DNA of 54,652 nt from an uncultured Pelagibacteraceae bacterium (GTDB lineage Bacteria > Pseudomonadota > Alphaproteobacteria > Pelagibacterales > Pelagibacteraceae): NCBI GenBank assembly GCA_902560855.1, contig CACENJ010000006.1, positions 1 to 54,652 on the forward strand, in the 5' to 3' direction. The notes under the pieces were generated by a model. It ran no database searches. It was not told the DNA's origin and saw nothing but the letters and a program-made list of their open reading frames with translations. How positions within the stretch are numbered: the stretch's first letter is position 1; each line of letters starts with the position of its first letter. Below are positions 1 through 10,253 of the stretch, piece after piece. Made by a program: the position numbers and the translations under genes.

Positions 1-501
1 GGAAAAGTTCCAAATCCTAACAGCGAAAAGGATCCAGATAAAAAAAATTCAATTGAAAGATCTTTAAAATATATGGGTTTGAAGCCGGACACATATATAA
101 AAGATATAAAAATTGACAAAGTATTCATTGGCAGTTGTACCAATGGTAGAATTGAAGATCTTAGGGATGCTGCAAGAGTATTAAAAGATAAAAAAATATC
201 AAATCATGTCGAAGCATTTGTTGTTCCAGGATCAGGATTAGTTAAAGAACAGGCTGAACAAGAGGGTTTAGACAAAATATTTAAAAAATCAGGTTTTGAA
301 TGGAGAGAACCTGGCTGTTCAATGTGTCTTGCAATGAATGCAGATAAGCTAAAACCAAAGGAAAGATGCGCGTCAACATCAAACAGAAATTTCGAAGGTC
401 GTCAAGGACGAGGAGGAAGAACTCACTTGGTAAGTCCAGCGATGGCTGCGGCTGCTGCGATTTCTGGAAATTTAGATGATGTTAGAAAGTATCAAGATTA
501 A
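1..501 (+). CDS. leuC: 3-isopropylmalate dehydratase large subunit, C-terminal part (5' end outside window)
   Basis: This is the C-terminal 166 codons of the aconitase-family large subunit, which with LeuD isomerises 2-isopropylmalate to 3-isopropylmalate in leucine synthesis. The frame is open from base 1, so the gene starts outside the window. The [4Fe-4S] ligands are visible: a Cys in [12 protein letters not shown] and a Cys-x2-Cys pair in [11 protein letters not shown]. The usual NRNFEGRQG segment and a late [10 protein letters not shown] segment follow. The stop codon directly abuts the leuD ATG, giving a leuCDB order that fits one transcript. The identification is firm; only the N-terminal part cannot be judged. 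Confidence 0.96.
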   Translation, partial: GKVPNPNSEKDPDKKNSIERSLKYMGLKPDTYIKDIKIDKVFIGSCTNGRIEDLRDAARVLKDKKISNHVEAFVVPGSGLVKEQAEQEGLDKIFKKSGFEWREPGCSMCLAMNADKLKPKERCASTSNRNFEGRQGRGGRTHLVSPAMAAAAAISGNLDDVRKYQD

Positions 502-1107
502 ATGAATAAGTTTAGCACATTAAAAAGTATACCTGCATATTTGCCTATAGTTAATATAGATACGGATATGATTATTCCTAAACAGTTTTTAAAAACAATA
601 AAAAGAACAGGATTAGGAAAAAATCTTTTTTATGAAATGAGATATGATAATAGTGGAAAAGAAATAAAAGATTTTATTCTTAATCAGAGTCCATTTAACA
701 AATCTAAAATTTTAATTGCAGGAAAAAATTTTGGCTGTGGTTCATCAAGAGAACATGCTCCTTGGGCTTTATTAGATTTTGGTATTACATGCGTTATAAG
801 TTCTAGTTATGCAGATATTTTTTACAATAATTGTTTTAAAAATGGAATATTGCCCATAGAAATTACAGAAGAAGAAATTAAAGAAATATCGGATTATTCA
901 AAGAGAAAAGAAGAAATATCTATAAACTTGCTAGATCAAAAAATTATTTTTGGAAATAAAGAAATTAAATTTAAAATTGATCCATTTAAAAAAATATGTT
1001 TATTAGAAGGTTTAGATGATATTGCTTTGTCTTTAGAAAAATCAGAAAAAATTTCTTTATACGAAAATAATTTGAAAAAAAATAAACCATGGATTTTTAA
1101 TGATTAA
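502..1107 (+). CDS. leuD: 3-isopropylmalate dehydratase small subunit
   Basis: This 201-residue protein is the swivelling small subunit of isopropylmalate isomerase. The family signature [15 protein letters not shown] lies near residues 75-90, and the N-terminal [14 protein letters not shown] segment is also typical. Length matches the usual 200 or so residues. The ATG begins on the base after the leuC stop, and the 3' end overlaps leuB by 8 bp. Translational coupling with both neighbours is therefore likely. No Shine-Dalgarno sequence is evident. Confidence 0.97.
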   Translation: MNKFSTLKSIPAYLPIVNIDTDMIIPKQFLKTIKRTGLGKNLFYEMRYDNSGKEIKDFILNQSPFNKSKILIAGKNFGCGSSREHAPWALLDFGITCVISSSYADIFYNNCFKNGILPIEITEEEIKEISDYSKRKEEISINLLDQKIIFGNKEIKFKIDPFKKICLLEGLDDIALSLEKSEKISLYENNLKKNKPWIFND

Positions 1108-2209
1108 AGTAAAAAAAAGAAAAATTTTATTATTACCAGGTGATGGAATTGGACCAGAAGTAATTTCAGAGGTAAAAAAAATAATTAAATGGTTTAATAA
1201 AAATAAATCTTTAGATTTTGATATAGATGAAGGCATGGTTGGAGGTGCGGCCTATGATAAACACGGTACCCCAATTACCGATGAAGTGTTTTACAAAGCT
1301 CTAGAAAGTGAAGCAGTTATATTAGGAGCAGTAGGTGGACCTAAATGGGATAACTTGGAATTTTCAAAAAAACCTGAAAGAGCTCTTTTAAAATTAAGAA
1401 AAGAATTAAAATTATTTGCTAATCTAAGACCTGCAATTTGTTTTAAACAGTTAGTAGAAGCTTCAAGTCTTAAACCAGAAATAGTTTCAGGACTTGATAT
1501 AATGATAGTTAGAGAGTTGACAGGTGGTATTTATTTTGGCGAACCAAGAGGAATTAAACCAATTGACAATGGCGAACGTAAAGGAATTAATACTCACACT
1601 TATACTTCAAGTGAAATCGAAAGAGTTGCTAGGGTAGCTTTTGATTTAGCTAAAAAAAGAAAAAATAAAGTTACATCCTGTGAAAAATCAAATGTGATGG
1701 AGGCTGGACAATTATGGAAAGAAGAAGTTCAAGCTCTTCACGAAAAGGAATATAAAGAAATAGAATTAAATCATATGCTAGCAGATAATTGTGCAATGCA
1801 ATTGTTAAGAAATCCTAAACAGTTTGACGTTATAGTAACTGATAATCTTTTTGGAGATATGCTTTCAGATGAAGCTGCTATGTTAACAGGCTCACTTGGT
1901 TTACTACCATCTGCTTCACTTGGTGCAAAAGACAAGAATGGCAATATGAGATCTATGTATGAACCCGTTCATGGCTCAGCACCTGATATTGCAGGCAAAG
2001 GAATAGCTAATCCAATTGCAACAGTCCTAAGTTTTTCTATGGCCTTAAGATATTCACTAAATTTAGAAAAAGAAGCAGACGAATTAGATAGTGCTGTACA
2101 AAAAGTTTTAGACGATGGCTTGAGAACAAAAGATATTTTTTCTAAAGGTAATAAAGAAGTTTCCACAGAAGCCATGGGAAATGCTATAATTGCGTGTTTG
2201 CAAAAATAA
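1100..2209 (+). CDS. leuB: 3-isopropylmalate dehydrogenase
   Basis: This enzyme oxidatively decarboxylates 3-isopropylmalate with NAD+, the third step specific to leucine synthesis. The 369 residues carry the N-terminal [10 protein letters not shown] motif, the substrate and metal region [17 protein letters not shown], and the NAD-binding segment [14 protein letters not shown]. All are diagnostic of the isocitrate/isopropylmalate dehydrogenase family. LeuB is favoured over isocitrate dehydrogenase by the leuC-leuD context and the [19 protein letters not shown] segment. The ATG overlaps the end of leuD by 8 bp. A 30-bp AT-rich gap separates it from dmdC. Confidence 0.97.
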   Translation: MIKVKKRKILLLPGDGIGPEVISEVKKIIKWFNKNKSLDFDIDEGMVGGAAYDKHGTPITDEVFYKALESEAVILGAVGGPKWDNLEFSKKPERALLKLRKELKLFANLRPAICFKQLVEASSLKPEIVSGLDIMIVRELTGGIYFGEPRGIKPIDNGERKGINTHTYTSSEIERVARVAFDLAKKRKNKVTSCEKSNVMEAGQLWKEEVQALHEKEYKEIELNHMLADNCAMQLLRNPKQFDVIVTDNLFGDMLSDEAAMLTGSLGLLPSASLGAKDKNGNMRSMYEPVHGSAPDIAGKGIANPIATVLSFSMALRYSLNLEKEADELDSAVQKVLDDGLRTKDIFSKGNKEVSTEAMGNAIIACLQK

Positions 2210-2239
2210 ATAATTTAACTTATTTTAATCTCTATAATT

Positions 2240-4003
2240 ATGACTACTTATACTGCTCCTGTAAAAGATATGATGTTTCTTTATGAAAAAATGAGAAACA
2301 ATAAAGATTATAATGAAATTGAAAAATATAATGATGTTACCCCAGACCTTGTAAAAAATATTTTGGAAGAGGCAGCAAAAATTAATCAAAATATAATATT
2401 GCCTCTAGCTAAAATTGGGGATGAAAATCCCACAATTCTAGAAAATGGAATTGTTAGAACTCCACCTGGCTATAAAGAAGCCTACAATAAATTTATAGCT
2501 GATGGTTGGCAATCTTTATCATGTGATCCAAAATACGGTGGACAAGGTATGCCAAAAACTGTAAGTGCTTTTTTTGATGAAATGCTTTCATCTGCAAGTC
2601 TTTCATTCAAACTATATAGTGAATTAAGTATAGGAGCATATAATTGTATTCATCATCATGCTACAGAAGAAATAAAAAATAAATATTTATCTAAAATGGT
2701 TGAAGGTAAGTGGAGTGGAACTATGTGTCTAACAGAACCAGTTTGTGGAACAGATTTGGGTTTGTTAAAAACAAAAGCCGTAGAACAATCTGACGGAACT
2801 TTTAAATTAAATGGTCAAAAAATATTTATTACTTCAGGCGATCATGATTTAACAGAAAACATTATCCATTTAGTTATAGCAAGAGCAAGCGACTCACCCA
2901 AAGGAACTAAAGGGATAAGTTTATTTTTGGTTCCTAAGTTTAAAGTTAACGAAGATGGATCAATAGGATCTAGAAATGGAATTTCCACAGGATCAATCGA
3001 AAGTAAAATGGGAATAAAGGGTTCTGCTACATGTGTATTAAACTTTGATGATGCAGTTGGTTATATGATTGGACCAAAAAATAAAGGACTTAATGCCATG
3101 TTTACAATGATGAATTTAGAAAGAATTGTTGTTGGAATACAAGGCCTCGGTATATCTGAAATTGCTTATCAAAATTCAGTAAGTTACGCCAAAGAAAGAA
3201 AACAAGGAAAAACAAATAATAATAAATCTACTAATGGTGCTGACTATATAATTGATCATGCGGATATCAAAAAATCTTTACTAAATATGAAATCTATAAT
3301 TGAAGGAGAAAGAGCATTATGTTTTTGGTTATCTCAGCAGACTGAGGTTAGCCTTAATCATAATGATGAAAAAGTTAGACAAGAGGCATCAGACATTGTT
3401 TCATTAATGACTCCAGTGGTCAAAACAATGTTTACAGATTTAGGAATGGAAATCACAAGCGATGCAATGCAAGTTTATGGAGGCTATGGTTATACAAAAG
3501 ACCAAGGTATTGAACAATTGTATAGAGATAACAGAATTACCCCTATATATGAAGGAACAAATTCTATTCAAGCTGCCGATCTAGTGTTTAGAAAGTTAGT
3601 CAATAAAAATGGTGATATAATTAATAAATACATAAATATGATTAAAAACGACTGCAATATTGAAGAGGAAAAAATTAAACCTTTTCTTGAAGATCTAAAT
3701 TTTCATATAGAAATATTAGATAAATTTACATCATGGATTAAAGAAAAAATACAAAACTCAAAAGATGATGCTAGTGCTGCCTGCAATGATTATTTGAAGG
3801 CATTAGGATTTGTTTCAATAGCTTATGCGTGGATAAAAGTTTTAGAAGTTAGCTATAAAGATTATGATAACAATAAAGGTTTTTATGAAGATAAAATTCA
3901 AACTGCAAAATTTTATTTCAAAAGAGTATTGCCAAGGATGGAAAATCATTTTAAAACTGCCGCTACAGGAAGTGAATATATAATGAACTTTAACTTTAAA
4001 TAA
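2240..4003 (+). CDS. dmdC: 3-methylmercaptopropionyl-CoA dehydrogenase (acyl-CoA dehydrogenase family)
   Basis: This 587-residue FAD enzyme belongs to the large acyl-CoA dehydrogenase subfamily that includes DmdC. It would oxidise methylmercaptopropionyl-CoA to methylthioacryloyl-CoA in the DMSP demethylation pathway. Visible elements include the flavin/substrate region MCLTEPVCGTDLG, the QVYGGYGYTKDQGIEQLYRD segment, and IYEGTNSIQAADL with the likely catalytic Glu. The family alone would allow other acyl-CoA substrates. The specific call rests on length, the FadE-like N-terminal extension (MTTYTAPVKDMMFLY) and the immediately following dmdB and dmdA. Only 1 bp separates it from the next gene. 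Confidence 0.88.
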   Translation: MTTYTAPVKDMMFLYEKMRNNKDYNEIEKYNDVTPDLVKNILEEAAKINQNIILPLAKIGDENPTILENGIVRTPPGYKEAYNKFIADGWQSLSCDPKYGGQGMPKTVSAFFDEMLSSASLSFKLYSELSIGAYNCIHHHATEEIKNKYLSKMVEGKWSGTMCLTEPVCGTDLGLLKTKAVEQSDGTFKLNGQKIFITSGDHDLTENIIHLVIARASDSPKGTKGISLFLVPKFKVNEDGSIGSRNGISTGSIESKMGIKGSATCVLNFDDAVGYMIGPKNKGLNAMFTMMNLERIVVGIQGLGISEIAYQNSVSYAKERKQGKTNNNKSTNGADYIIDHADIKKSLLNMKSIIEGERALCFWLSQQTEVSLNHNDEKVRQEASDIVSLMTPVVKTMFTDLGMEITSDAMQVYGGYGYTKDQGIEQLYRDNRITPIYEGTNSIQAADLVFRKLVNKNGDIINKYINMIKNDCNIEEEKIKPFLEDLNFHIEILDKFTSWIKEKIQNSKDDASAACNDYLKALGFVSIAYAWIKVLEVSYKDYDNNKGFYEDKIQTAKFYFKRVLPRMENHFKTAATGSEYIMNFNFK

Positions 4004-4004
4004 T

Positions 4005-5627
4005 ATGAATCATTACGAAAAAAATCTTGATAAAAATGATGCGAACTTTGTTCCATTAACGCCACTAAGTTTTTTAGAAAGAGCAAAAGATATTTATCCA
4101 AACTATGAAGCTTTATTATATGAAAATAGAAGTTATACTTGGGCTGAAGTATATAAAAGATGTACAAAATTTGCTAGTGCTTTAGAAAAAATTGGTATCG
4201 GAGAAGGTGATACAGTATCTGTAATGGCGTTCAATACTCCCGAAATTTTTGAAGCTCATTATTCAGTTCCGATGACAGGAGCAGTTTTAAATACAATTAA
4301 TAGCAGAGTAGATGCAAAAACTGTTGCATATATTTTAGAGCACAGTGAAGCAAAAGTTTTAATTGTAGATAGGCAACTTCATTTAGTTATTGAGAAAGCG
4401 TTAAGTCAAATTAAATCAAAACCTATAATTATAGATATCCAAGATGATTTTGCAGACCAATCTTTGTTAAAAAAAATTGGTAATAAGGAGTATGAAGAAT
4501 TTTTAAATTCTGGAAATGATAACTATATTTGGAAAAGACCAAAAGATGAATGGCAAGCAATCTCTCTAAGCTATACGTCTGGAACTACTGGCAATCCTAA
4601 AGGAGTTGTTTATCATCATAGAGGTTCATACTTAATGTCAACTGGTAGTGCAGTTGCATGGAATATGCCAAACAGATTAAATTTTTTAACAGTTGTGCCA
4701 ATGTTTCATTGTAATGGATGGTGCTATCCATGGACAATTCCAATGTTAAATGGAAAAACAATATGTTTAAGAGCTATAGATATAAAAAAAATATTTGAAT
4801 TAATAGAAAAACACGAAATTACTCATTTTGGTGGAGCGCCAATTGTTTTAAATATGATAACGGGAGCAGCTGAGTCTGATAGAAAAAAATTAAATCATAA
4901 AGTTTATGTTTTGACGGCAGGCGCACCTCCTCCGAGCATAATATTCAAAAAAATGGAAGCTTTAGGATTTGAAGTAATGCATGTTTATGGACTTACAGAA
5001 ACTTATGGACATATTTTACAATGTGCATGGAATGATGAATGGAATTCTTATGATGAGGATAAAAAAAATGAAATAAAAGCGAGACAAGGAGTAAGGTATC
5101 CAAATACTGAAGATGCTATGGTTATGGATCCTGAAACAATGAAACCTGTTCCAATGGATGGAAAAACTATTGGAGAAATAATGATAAGAGGTAACGTTGT
5201 AATGAAAGGCTATTTTAAAGACAAAGAAGCAACAGAAAAAGCAATGTCGAATGGTTGGTTTCATTCTGGTGATTTGGCAGTTACAAATCCAGATGGTTAC
5301 ATAAAAATAAAAGATAGATCTAAAGATATAATAATATCTGGTGGTGAAAATATTTCTTCAATTGAAATTGAAAATACTTTAGCTAAGCATCCAGGAGTCT
5401 CCATTGCTGCAGTTGTTGCAAAACCAGATGAAAAATGGGGAGAAGTACCATGTGCATTTATTGAAAAAGTCAAAGATAAAAATGTTACTGAAGAAGAACT
5501 AATAAGCTTTTGCAAGGAAACTTTAGCAGGTTTCAAAGTCCCTAAAAAAATTGAGTTTTGCGAACTCCCAAAAACTTCAACAGGTAAAATCCAGAAATTT
5601 GAGCTAAGAAAAAAGGCTAAAGAATAA
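4005..5627 (+). CDS. dmdB: 3-methylmercaptopropionate-CoA ligase (acyl-CoA synthetase family)
   Basis: This 540-residue member of the ANL adenylating superfamily would activate methylmercaptopropionate with ATP and CoA. The P-loop-like motif YTSGTTGNPKGVVYHHRG is near residue 190. The adenylation motif VYGLTETYG lies near residue 328, and the C-terminal catalytic lysine is in KTSTGKIQKFELRKK. Medium-chain fatty acyl-CoA ligases share these motifs. Placement between a DmdC-like dehydrogenase and DmdA makes DmdB the best assignment. The gene starts 1 bp after dmdC and ends 15 bp before dmdA, so the three are probably cotranscribed. Confidence 0.88.
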   Translation: MNHYEKNLDKNDANFVPLTPLSFLERAKDIYPNYEALLYENRSYTWAEVYKRCTKFASALEKIGIGEGDTVSVMAFNTPEIFEAHYSVPMTGAVLNTINSRVDAKTVAYILEHSEAKVLIVDRQLHLVIEKALSQIKSKPIIIDIQDDFADQSLLKKIGNKEYEEFLNSGNDNYIWKRPKDEWQAISLSYTSGTTGNPKGVVYHHRGSYLMSTGSAVAWNMPNRLNFLTVVPMFHCNGWCYPWTIPMLNGKTICLRAIDIKKIFELIEKHEITHFGGAPIVLNMITGAAESDRKKLNHKVYVLTAGAPPPSIIFKKMEALGFEVMHVYGLTETYGHILQCAWNDEWNSYDEDKKNEIKARQGVRYPNTEDAMVMDPETMKPVPMDGKTIGEIMIRGNVVMKGYFKDKEATEKAMSNGWFHSGDLAVTNPDGYIKIKDRSKDIIISGGENISSIEIENTLAKHPGVSIAAVVAKPDEKWGEVPCAFIEKVKDKNVTEEELISFCKETLAGFKVPKKIEFCELPKTSTGKIQKFELRKKAKE

Positions 5628-5642
5628 TAAATTTTAAAAAAT

Positions 5643-6752
5643 ATGAAAAATTATTCTATAGCAAGATCTAGAAGACTTAGAAGCACGCCTTATACTTCAA
5701 GAATTGAAAAGCAAGGTGTGACTGCTTATACATCTTATAATCATATGCTTTTGCCAGCAGCATTCGGATCTTTAGAAGACTCATACCATCATCTAAAAGA
5801 AAGTGTACAAGTCTGGGATGTTGCTGGAGAAAGACAAGTTGAAATTTCCGGGAAAGATTCCGGAAAATTAGTACAACTGATGACCTGCAGAGATCTATCA
5901 AAATCTAAAATAGGGAGATGTTATTATTGTCCAATTATAGATGACAAAGCTGGCTTGATAAATGATCCAGTGATTCTAAAACTTGCTGAAGAAAGATGGT
6001 GGATTTCAATTGCAGACTCTGATGTAATTTTATTTGCAAAAGGATTGGCAATTGGAAACAAATTTGATGTTAAAATTTTCGAACCAAATGTTGATATATT
6101 AGCAGTACAAGGACCAAAATCTTTTAAACTTATGGAAAAAATATTTGGAAAAAAAATTACTGAAATGAAATTTTTTGGTTTTGATTATTTTGAATTTTTT
6201 GGAGCAAAACATTTGATTGCTAGATCTGGATGGTCAAAACAAGGTGGTTATGAAATTTATGTTGAAAACACAAAATCTGGCCTGGCTCTATATGATAAAT
6301 TATTTGAAGTTGGAAAAGAATTTAATGTTAAACCTGGTTGCCCAAATTTAATTGAAAGAATTGAAAGTGGTTTATTATCTTATGGTAATGATATTGATAA
6401 TGACGATAATCCTCTTGAGTGTGGTTTAGATAAGTACGTGAATTTAGATACAAACATTAATTTCCTTGGAAAAGAAAAATTAAAAGAGGTCAGAGAAAAA
6501 GGAATTATAAGAAGATTAAAAGGGGTTAAAATAGAGACTAAAGAAATCATAGTTACGCAATCAATAAAAATTTTTGATCAAAAAAACGTCGAAATTGGAG
6601 AATTAAGATCTGGAGTTTATTCCCCTCATTTTGAAAAGGTTATTGGAATAGCAATGATTCGAAAACCTTATTGGGATAACTCACAATCCTTTAAAATTCA
6701 GCTAAATGGCAAAAGTTTTGATGGAAAAGTTTGTGACTTACCATTTATCTAG
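5643..6752 (+). CDS. dmdA: Dimethylsulfoniopropionate (DMSP) demethylase
   Basis: DmdA transfers a methyl group from DMSP to tetrahydrofolate, giving methylmercaptopropionate and 5-methyl-THF. The protein is 369 residues, the length I recall for the Pelagibacter enzyme. It has the GcvT/aminomethyltransferase fold. Segments I recognise as DmdA-like are [17 protein letters not shown] at the N-terminus, [19 protein letters not shown] near residue 80, [16 protein letters not shown] near 200, [19 protein letters not shown] near 240, and a VCDLPFI C-terminus. The organism-wide role is one-carbon supply and entry of DMSP sulfur. No dmdD-like hydratase gene is adjacent. Confidence is high because of both sequence and neighbours. 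Confidence 0.95.
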   Translation: MKNYSIARSRRLRSTPYTSRIEKQGVTAYTSYNHMLLPAAFGSLEDSYHHLKESVQVWDVAGERQVEISGKDSGKLVQLMTCRDLSKSKIGRCYYCPIIDDKAGLINDPVILKLAEERWWISIADSDVILFAKGLAIGNKFDVKIFEPNVDILAVQGPKSFKLMEKIFGKKITEMKFFGFDYFEFFGAKHLIARSGWSKQGGYEIYVENTKSGLALYDKLFEVGKEFNVKPGCPNLIERIESGLLSYGNDIDNDDNPLECGLDKYVNLDTNINFLGKEKLKEVREKGIIRRLKGVKIETKEIIVTQSIKIFDQKNVEIGELRSGVYSPHFEKVIGIAMIRKPYWDNSQSFKIQLNGKSFDGKVCDLPFI

Positions 6753-6771
6753 TATAAAATAACAAAATATC

Positions 6772-7767
6772 ATGAATATTACAATTGTAGGAGCAACTGG
6801 TAATGTTGGAAGGAAAATCATAGAAGTTCTAGAAAAAAAAAATTTTCCTGTTGATAACTTGTATTTTGTTGCTTCTTCTAAAAGCGCAGGGTCAAAACTA
6901 AAATTTAAAGGAAAAGAAATTGAAGTTGAAAATTTAGAAACTTTTGATTTTTCAAAAGCCAAAATTACTTTTTTTTCAGCTGGAGGTAAAATTTCGGAAA
7001 AATATATTCCATTAGCTGCTAAATACTCGACAGTTATTGATAATTCAAGTCATTTTAGAATGGATCCTGGTGTTCCATTGATTGTTCCTCAGGTTAATTC
7101 AAAAGATCTAAAAAATATAAAAAAAAATATAATAGCAAACCCAAATTGTTCAACTGCTCAACTTGTTATTGTTTTAAAACCTTTACATGATTTATTTAAA
7201 ATAAAAAGAGTTGTTATTTCAACTTATCAATCTACATCAGGTGCTGGTAAAGCACCTATGGATGAGTTAGTTGAACAAACTAAATTATCTTTAGAAAATA
7301 AAAAAATTAATTCAAAAAATTTTACTAAACAGATTGCGTTTAATGCAATTCCTCATATTGATGTATTTGTAGATGAAGGATATACGAAAGAAGAAGTTAA
7401 AATGATTGCAGAAACAAAAAAAATTTTAGACAATAAAATAGAAATAACAGCAACTTGCGTTAGGATCCCAGTAATGGTTTCTCATTCTGAATCGCTAAAC
7501 ATTGAATTTGAAAAACCATTTACTTTAGAAAAAATTCGCGATGCTTTAGAAAATGCAGAAGGATGCAAAGTTATAGATGAGAGAAAAGATGGCGGATATA
7601 TAACTCCGATTGAAGCAGAAGGTAAAAATGAAACTTTCATTTCAAGAATTAGAATAGATAGTAGTAACAAAAATGCCATTAATCTTTGGTGTGTATCTGA
7701 TAATTTATTGAGAGGCGCGGCTTTAAATGCTGTAGAAATAGCGGAGGCTTTTTGTAATAATAGTTAA
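6772..7767 (+). CDS. asd: Aspartate-semialdehyde dehydrogenase
   Basis: Asd reduces aspartyl phosphate to aspartate semialdehyde with NADPH, feeding lysine/diaminopimelate, threonine and methionine synthesis. The protein has 331 residues. It shows the Rossmann motif IVGATGNVGRKI at the N-terminus, the catalytic Cys126 in NPNCSTAQ, the QSTSGAGK segment, and the late RIPVMVSHSES segment with the active-site His. The last base of asd is followed directly by the sdhC ATG, so it may share a transcript with the TCA genes. The assignment is secure. Confidence 0.97.
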   Translation: MNITIVGATGNVGRKIIEVLEKKNFPVDNLYFVASSKSAGSKLKFKGKEIEVENLETFDFSKAKITFFSAGGKISEKYIPLAAKYSTVIDNSSHFRMDPGVPLIVPQVNSKDLKNIKKNIIANPNCSTAQLVIVLKPLHDLFKIKRVVISTYQSTSGAGKAPMDELVEQTKLSLENKKINSKNFTKQIAFNAIPHIDVFVDEGYTKEEVKMIAETKKILDNKIEITATCVRIPVMVSHSESLNIEFEKPFTLEKIRDALENAEGCKVIDERKDGGYITPIEAEGKNETFISRIRIDSSNKNAINLWCVSDNLLRGAALNAVEIAEAFCNNS

Positions 7768-8151
7768 ATGGATAATAATAAACCTCTTTCTCCGCATATC
7801 CAAATTTATAGCTGGAATATTTCCTCATTAATTTCAATTTCTCATAGAATTACGGGTGTAATAAATATTTTTGTATTAACAATAATATGTTTTTGGATAG
7901 CTTCATTTTTACTTGGAAGTTCAAATTATGAATTTATTCAAAATATATTAAATTCCTTTTTTGGAAAATTTTTAATTATAGGAATAACTTGGACGTTTAG
8001 TTTTCAGATATTGAGCGAAGTAAGGCATTTATTTTGGGACCTTGGTTACGGATTTGAAATTAAGACATCAAATATCAGTGGTTTCATAGTAATTTTGGGT
8101 TCATTTATAATTACAATAATAATTTATATATTAGGAAGACAATTAATTTAA
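7768..8151 (+). CDS. sdhC: Succinate dehydrogenase cytochrome b556-type membrane anchor SdhC, lacking the heme-ligand histidine
   Basis: This 127-residue integral membrane subunit has three predicted transmembrane segments and anchors the SdhAB catalytic head for ubiquinone reduction. The N-terminal LSPHIQIYSW and the quinone-site motif SISHRITG (Ser23, Arg27) are conserved. The third conserved block normally reads His-x3-Gly-Ile-Arg-His-Leu-x-Trp-Asp. Here it is FQILSEVRHLFWDLGYGFE, so the heme b ligand His position is Gln80 and the Gly is Glu84. The nucleotides (cag ata ttg agc gaa) make the substitution unambiguous. The stop abuts the sdhD ATG. Confidence 0.95.
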   Translation: MDNNKPLSPHIQIYSWNISSLISISHRITGVINIFVLTIICFWIASFLLGSSNYEFIQNILNSFFGKFLIIGITWTFSFQILSEVRHLFWDLGYGFEIKTSNISGFIVILGSFIITIIIYILGRQLI

Positions 8152-8481
8152 ATGGTAACTGCAACAAAAAAATGGATTTTTCTCAAAATAAGCTCAGTTA
8201 TTTTAATTCCATTGATGCTATGGTTTATAGTAAATTTTGTTTCAATCTATGACAAAAACTTTGAGGAAATTTTAGTTTTTTTGACTAAAGAATCTTCTAA
8301 ATTGTTATTGTCTACTTTAATGATTGTAGCATTTTTTTTTTCAGCATTAAGTATAAGTGAAATATTTGAAGATTATGTGCATGATGAAAAAATAAAAAAT
8401 ATTTCTATAAAGCTGCTTTATTTATCTGCAATAATAATTCCTTTTTTAACTATCATTGTAATTTACAATTTAAATATATGA
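8152..8481 (+). CDS. sdhD: Succinate dehydrogenase membrane anchor SdhD, lacking the heme-ligand histidine
   Basis: This second membrane anchor has 109 residues and three hydrophobic segments. The quinone-site Asp-Tyr pair is kept in FEDYVHDEK (Asp74, Tyr75). In characterised two-anchor enzymes a heme b ligand His lies 11 residues before this Asp, in His-x3-Gly-x6-Asp-Tyr. Here that position is Phe63 within [16 protein letters not shown], and the Gly is Ser67. The only His in the protein is His77, after the Asp-Tyr. Placement between sdhC and sdhA makes the call secure despite the divergence. It overlaps sdhA by 4 bp. Confidence 0.93.
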   Translation: MVTATKKWIFLKISSVILIPLMLWFIVNFVSIYDKNFEEILVFLTKESSKLLLSTLMIVAFFFSALSISEIFEDYVHDEKIKNISIKLLYLSAIIIPFLTIIVIYNLNI

Positions 8482-10253
8482 GAAAATACAAAGTTATAGA
8501 ACATGAATATGATGTAGTTGTATTAGGAGCTGGCGGAGCGGGTTTAAGAGCCGCAGTTGGTCTTAGTGAAGCCGGATTAAAAACAGCTTGCTTATCAAAG
8601 GTTTTTCCTACTAGAAGTCATACTTCTGCAGCTCAAGGAGGTATTTCCGCTGCTCTCGGAAATATGGGAGAAGATGATTGGCGCTGGCACATGTATGATA
8701 CTGTAAAAGGATCAGATTGGCTAGGTGACCAAGATTGTATTGAATATTTATGCAAAGAAGCTCCAAGAGCTGTTTTAGAACTAGAAAGATATGGAGTTCC
8801 ATTTAGCAGAACAGAAGATGGTAAAATTTATCAAAGACCTTTTGGAGGAATGACTAAAAATTATGGCAATGAAACTGTTCAAAGAACTTGTGCGGCCGCA
8901 GATAGAACTGGTCATGCAATATTACATACTATGTATGGTCAGGCATTAAAGCATAATACGGAATTTTTTATTGAATACTTTGCTTTAGATTTATTAATGA
9001 AAGATGGAGAGTGCAAAGGTTTAATTGCTTGGAATTTAAATGATGGAACTATTCATAGATTTAGATCTCATATAACAATTATTGCAACTGGTGGATATGG
9101 AAAAACATATTACTCATCTACATCTGCTCATACTTGTACTGGTGATGGGAATGCTATGGTTTTAAGAGCTGGTTTACCTTTGCAAGATATGGAATTTGTT
9201 CAATTTCATCCAACAGGAATTTATGGTCATGGTACATTAATATCTGAAGGTGTTAGAGGTGAAGGAGGCTATTTATTAAATTCCAAAGGAGAAAGATTTA
9301 TGGAGCGATATGCTCCTAAGGCTAAGGATCTTGCATCTAGAGATGTGGTAAGTAGATCAATAGCAATTGAAATAAATGAAGGAAGAGGAGTTGGAAAAGA
9401 AAAAGATCATGTCCATCTTCATTTAGATCATTTAGATCCAGAAGTAATTGAGAAAAGACTTCCTGGAATTTCAGAATCTTCAAGATTATTTGCAGATGTT
9501 GATGTAACTAAGGAACCGATACCAGTGGTTCCTACTGTACATTATAATATGGGTGGCATTCCAACAAATTACAAAGCCGAAGTTTTAACAGTCAATGGAT
9601 CTGAGAAAGTTGTACCAGGACTGATGGCAATAGGTGAAGCAGCATGCGTTTCTGTTCATGGAGCAAACAGGTTGGGATCAAATTCATTAATTGATCTTGT
9701 AGTTTTTGGAAGAGCTGCAGCAAAAAGAGCTGCAGAACTGGTAAAATCAGGAACTCCACATGAGGAAATTTCAGATTCAGAAACTGACAAATGCCTAGAT
9801 AGATTTGAAAAGTTAAGAAATGGAAATGGAACTAATAGAACTGCCGATCTAAGATTAGCCATGCAAAGAACTATGCAGTCAAAATGTGCAGTATTTAGAA
9901 ATGAAAAAACTTTAAAAGAAGGAGTAGACGAAATAAGAAAATCTTATGAAGGAATGGATTCAATATCAGTAAAAGATAAATCTTTAATTTTTAATACTGA
10001 TTTAGTTGAAACTTTAGAATTTGATAACTTGATAAGACAAGCAATAGTTACAATAGACTCTGCATATGAAAGAAAAGAAAGTAGAGGAGCTCACGCAAGA
10101 GAAGATCATCCTAAAAGAGATGATAATAACTTTATGAAACATACATTATCTTGGTGTAATGGTAGTAAAACAAAAATTTCTTATAGAGATGTACATAGAT
10201 CAACATTAACAAATGATGTACAATATTTTCCACCTCAAGAAAGGGTTTATTAA
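8478..10253 (+). CDS. sdhA: Succinate dehydrogenase flavoprotein subunit
   Basis: SdhA oxidises succinate to fumarate on a covalently bound FAD. The 591 residues include the dinucleotide fold [17 protein letters not shown]. The FAD-attachment site is [12 protein letters not shown], with His48 as the predicted flavin-linked residue. The active-site segments [10 protein letters not shown] and [18 protein letters not shown] follow, and the C-terminus is the usual [18 protein letters not shown]. Length is normal. It overlaps sdhD by 4 bp and shares one base with sdhB, consistent with a translationally coupled sdhCDAB unit. Confidence 0.98.
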   Translation: MRKYKVIEHEYDVVVLGAGGAGLRAAVGLSEAGLKTACLSKVFPTRSHTSAAQGGISAALGNMGEDDWRWHMYDTVKGSDWLGDQDCIEYLCKEAPRAVLELERYGVPFSRTEDGKIYQRPFGGMTKNYGNETVQRTCAAADRTGHAILHTMYGQALKHNTEFFIEYFALDLLMKDGECKGLIAWNLNDGTIHRFRSHITIIATGGYGKTYYSSTSAHTCTGDGNAMVLRAGLPLQDMEFVQFHPTGIYGHGTLISEGVRGEGGYLLNSKGERFMERYAPKAKDLASRDVVSRSIAIEINEGRGVGKEKDHVHLHLDHLDPEVIEKRLPGISESSRLFADVDVTKEPIPVVPTVHYNMGGIPTNYKAEVLTVNGSEKVVPGLMAIGEAACVSVHGANRLGSNSLIDLVVFGRAAAKRAAELVKSGTPHEEISDSETDKCLDRFEKLRNGNGTNRTADLRLAMQRTMQSKCAVFRNEKTLKEGVDEIRKSYEGMDSISVKDKSLIFNTDLVETLEFDNLIRQAIVTIDSAYERKESRGAHAREDHPKRDDNNFMKHTLSWCNGSKTKISYRDVHRSTLTNDVQYFPPQERVY

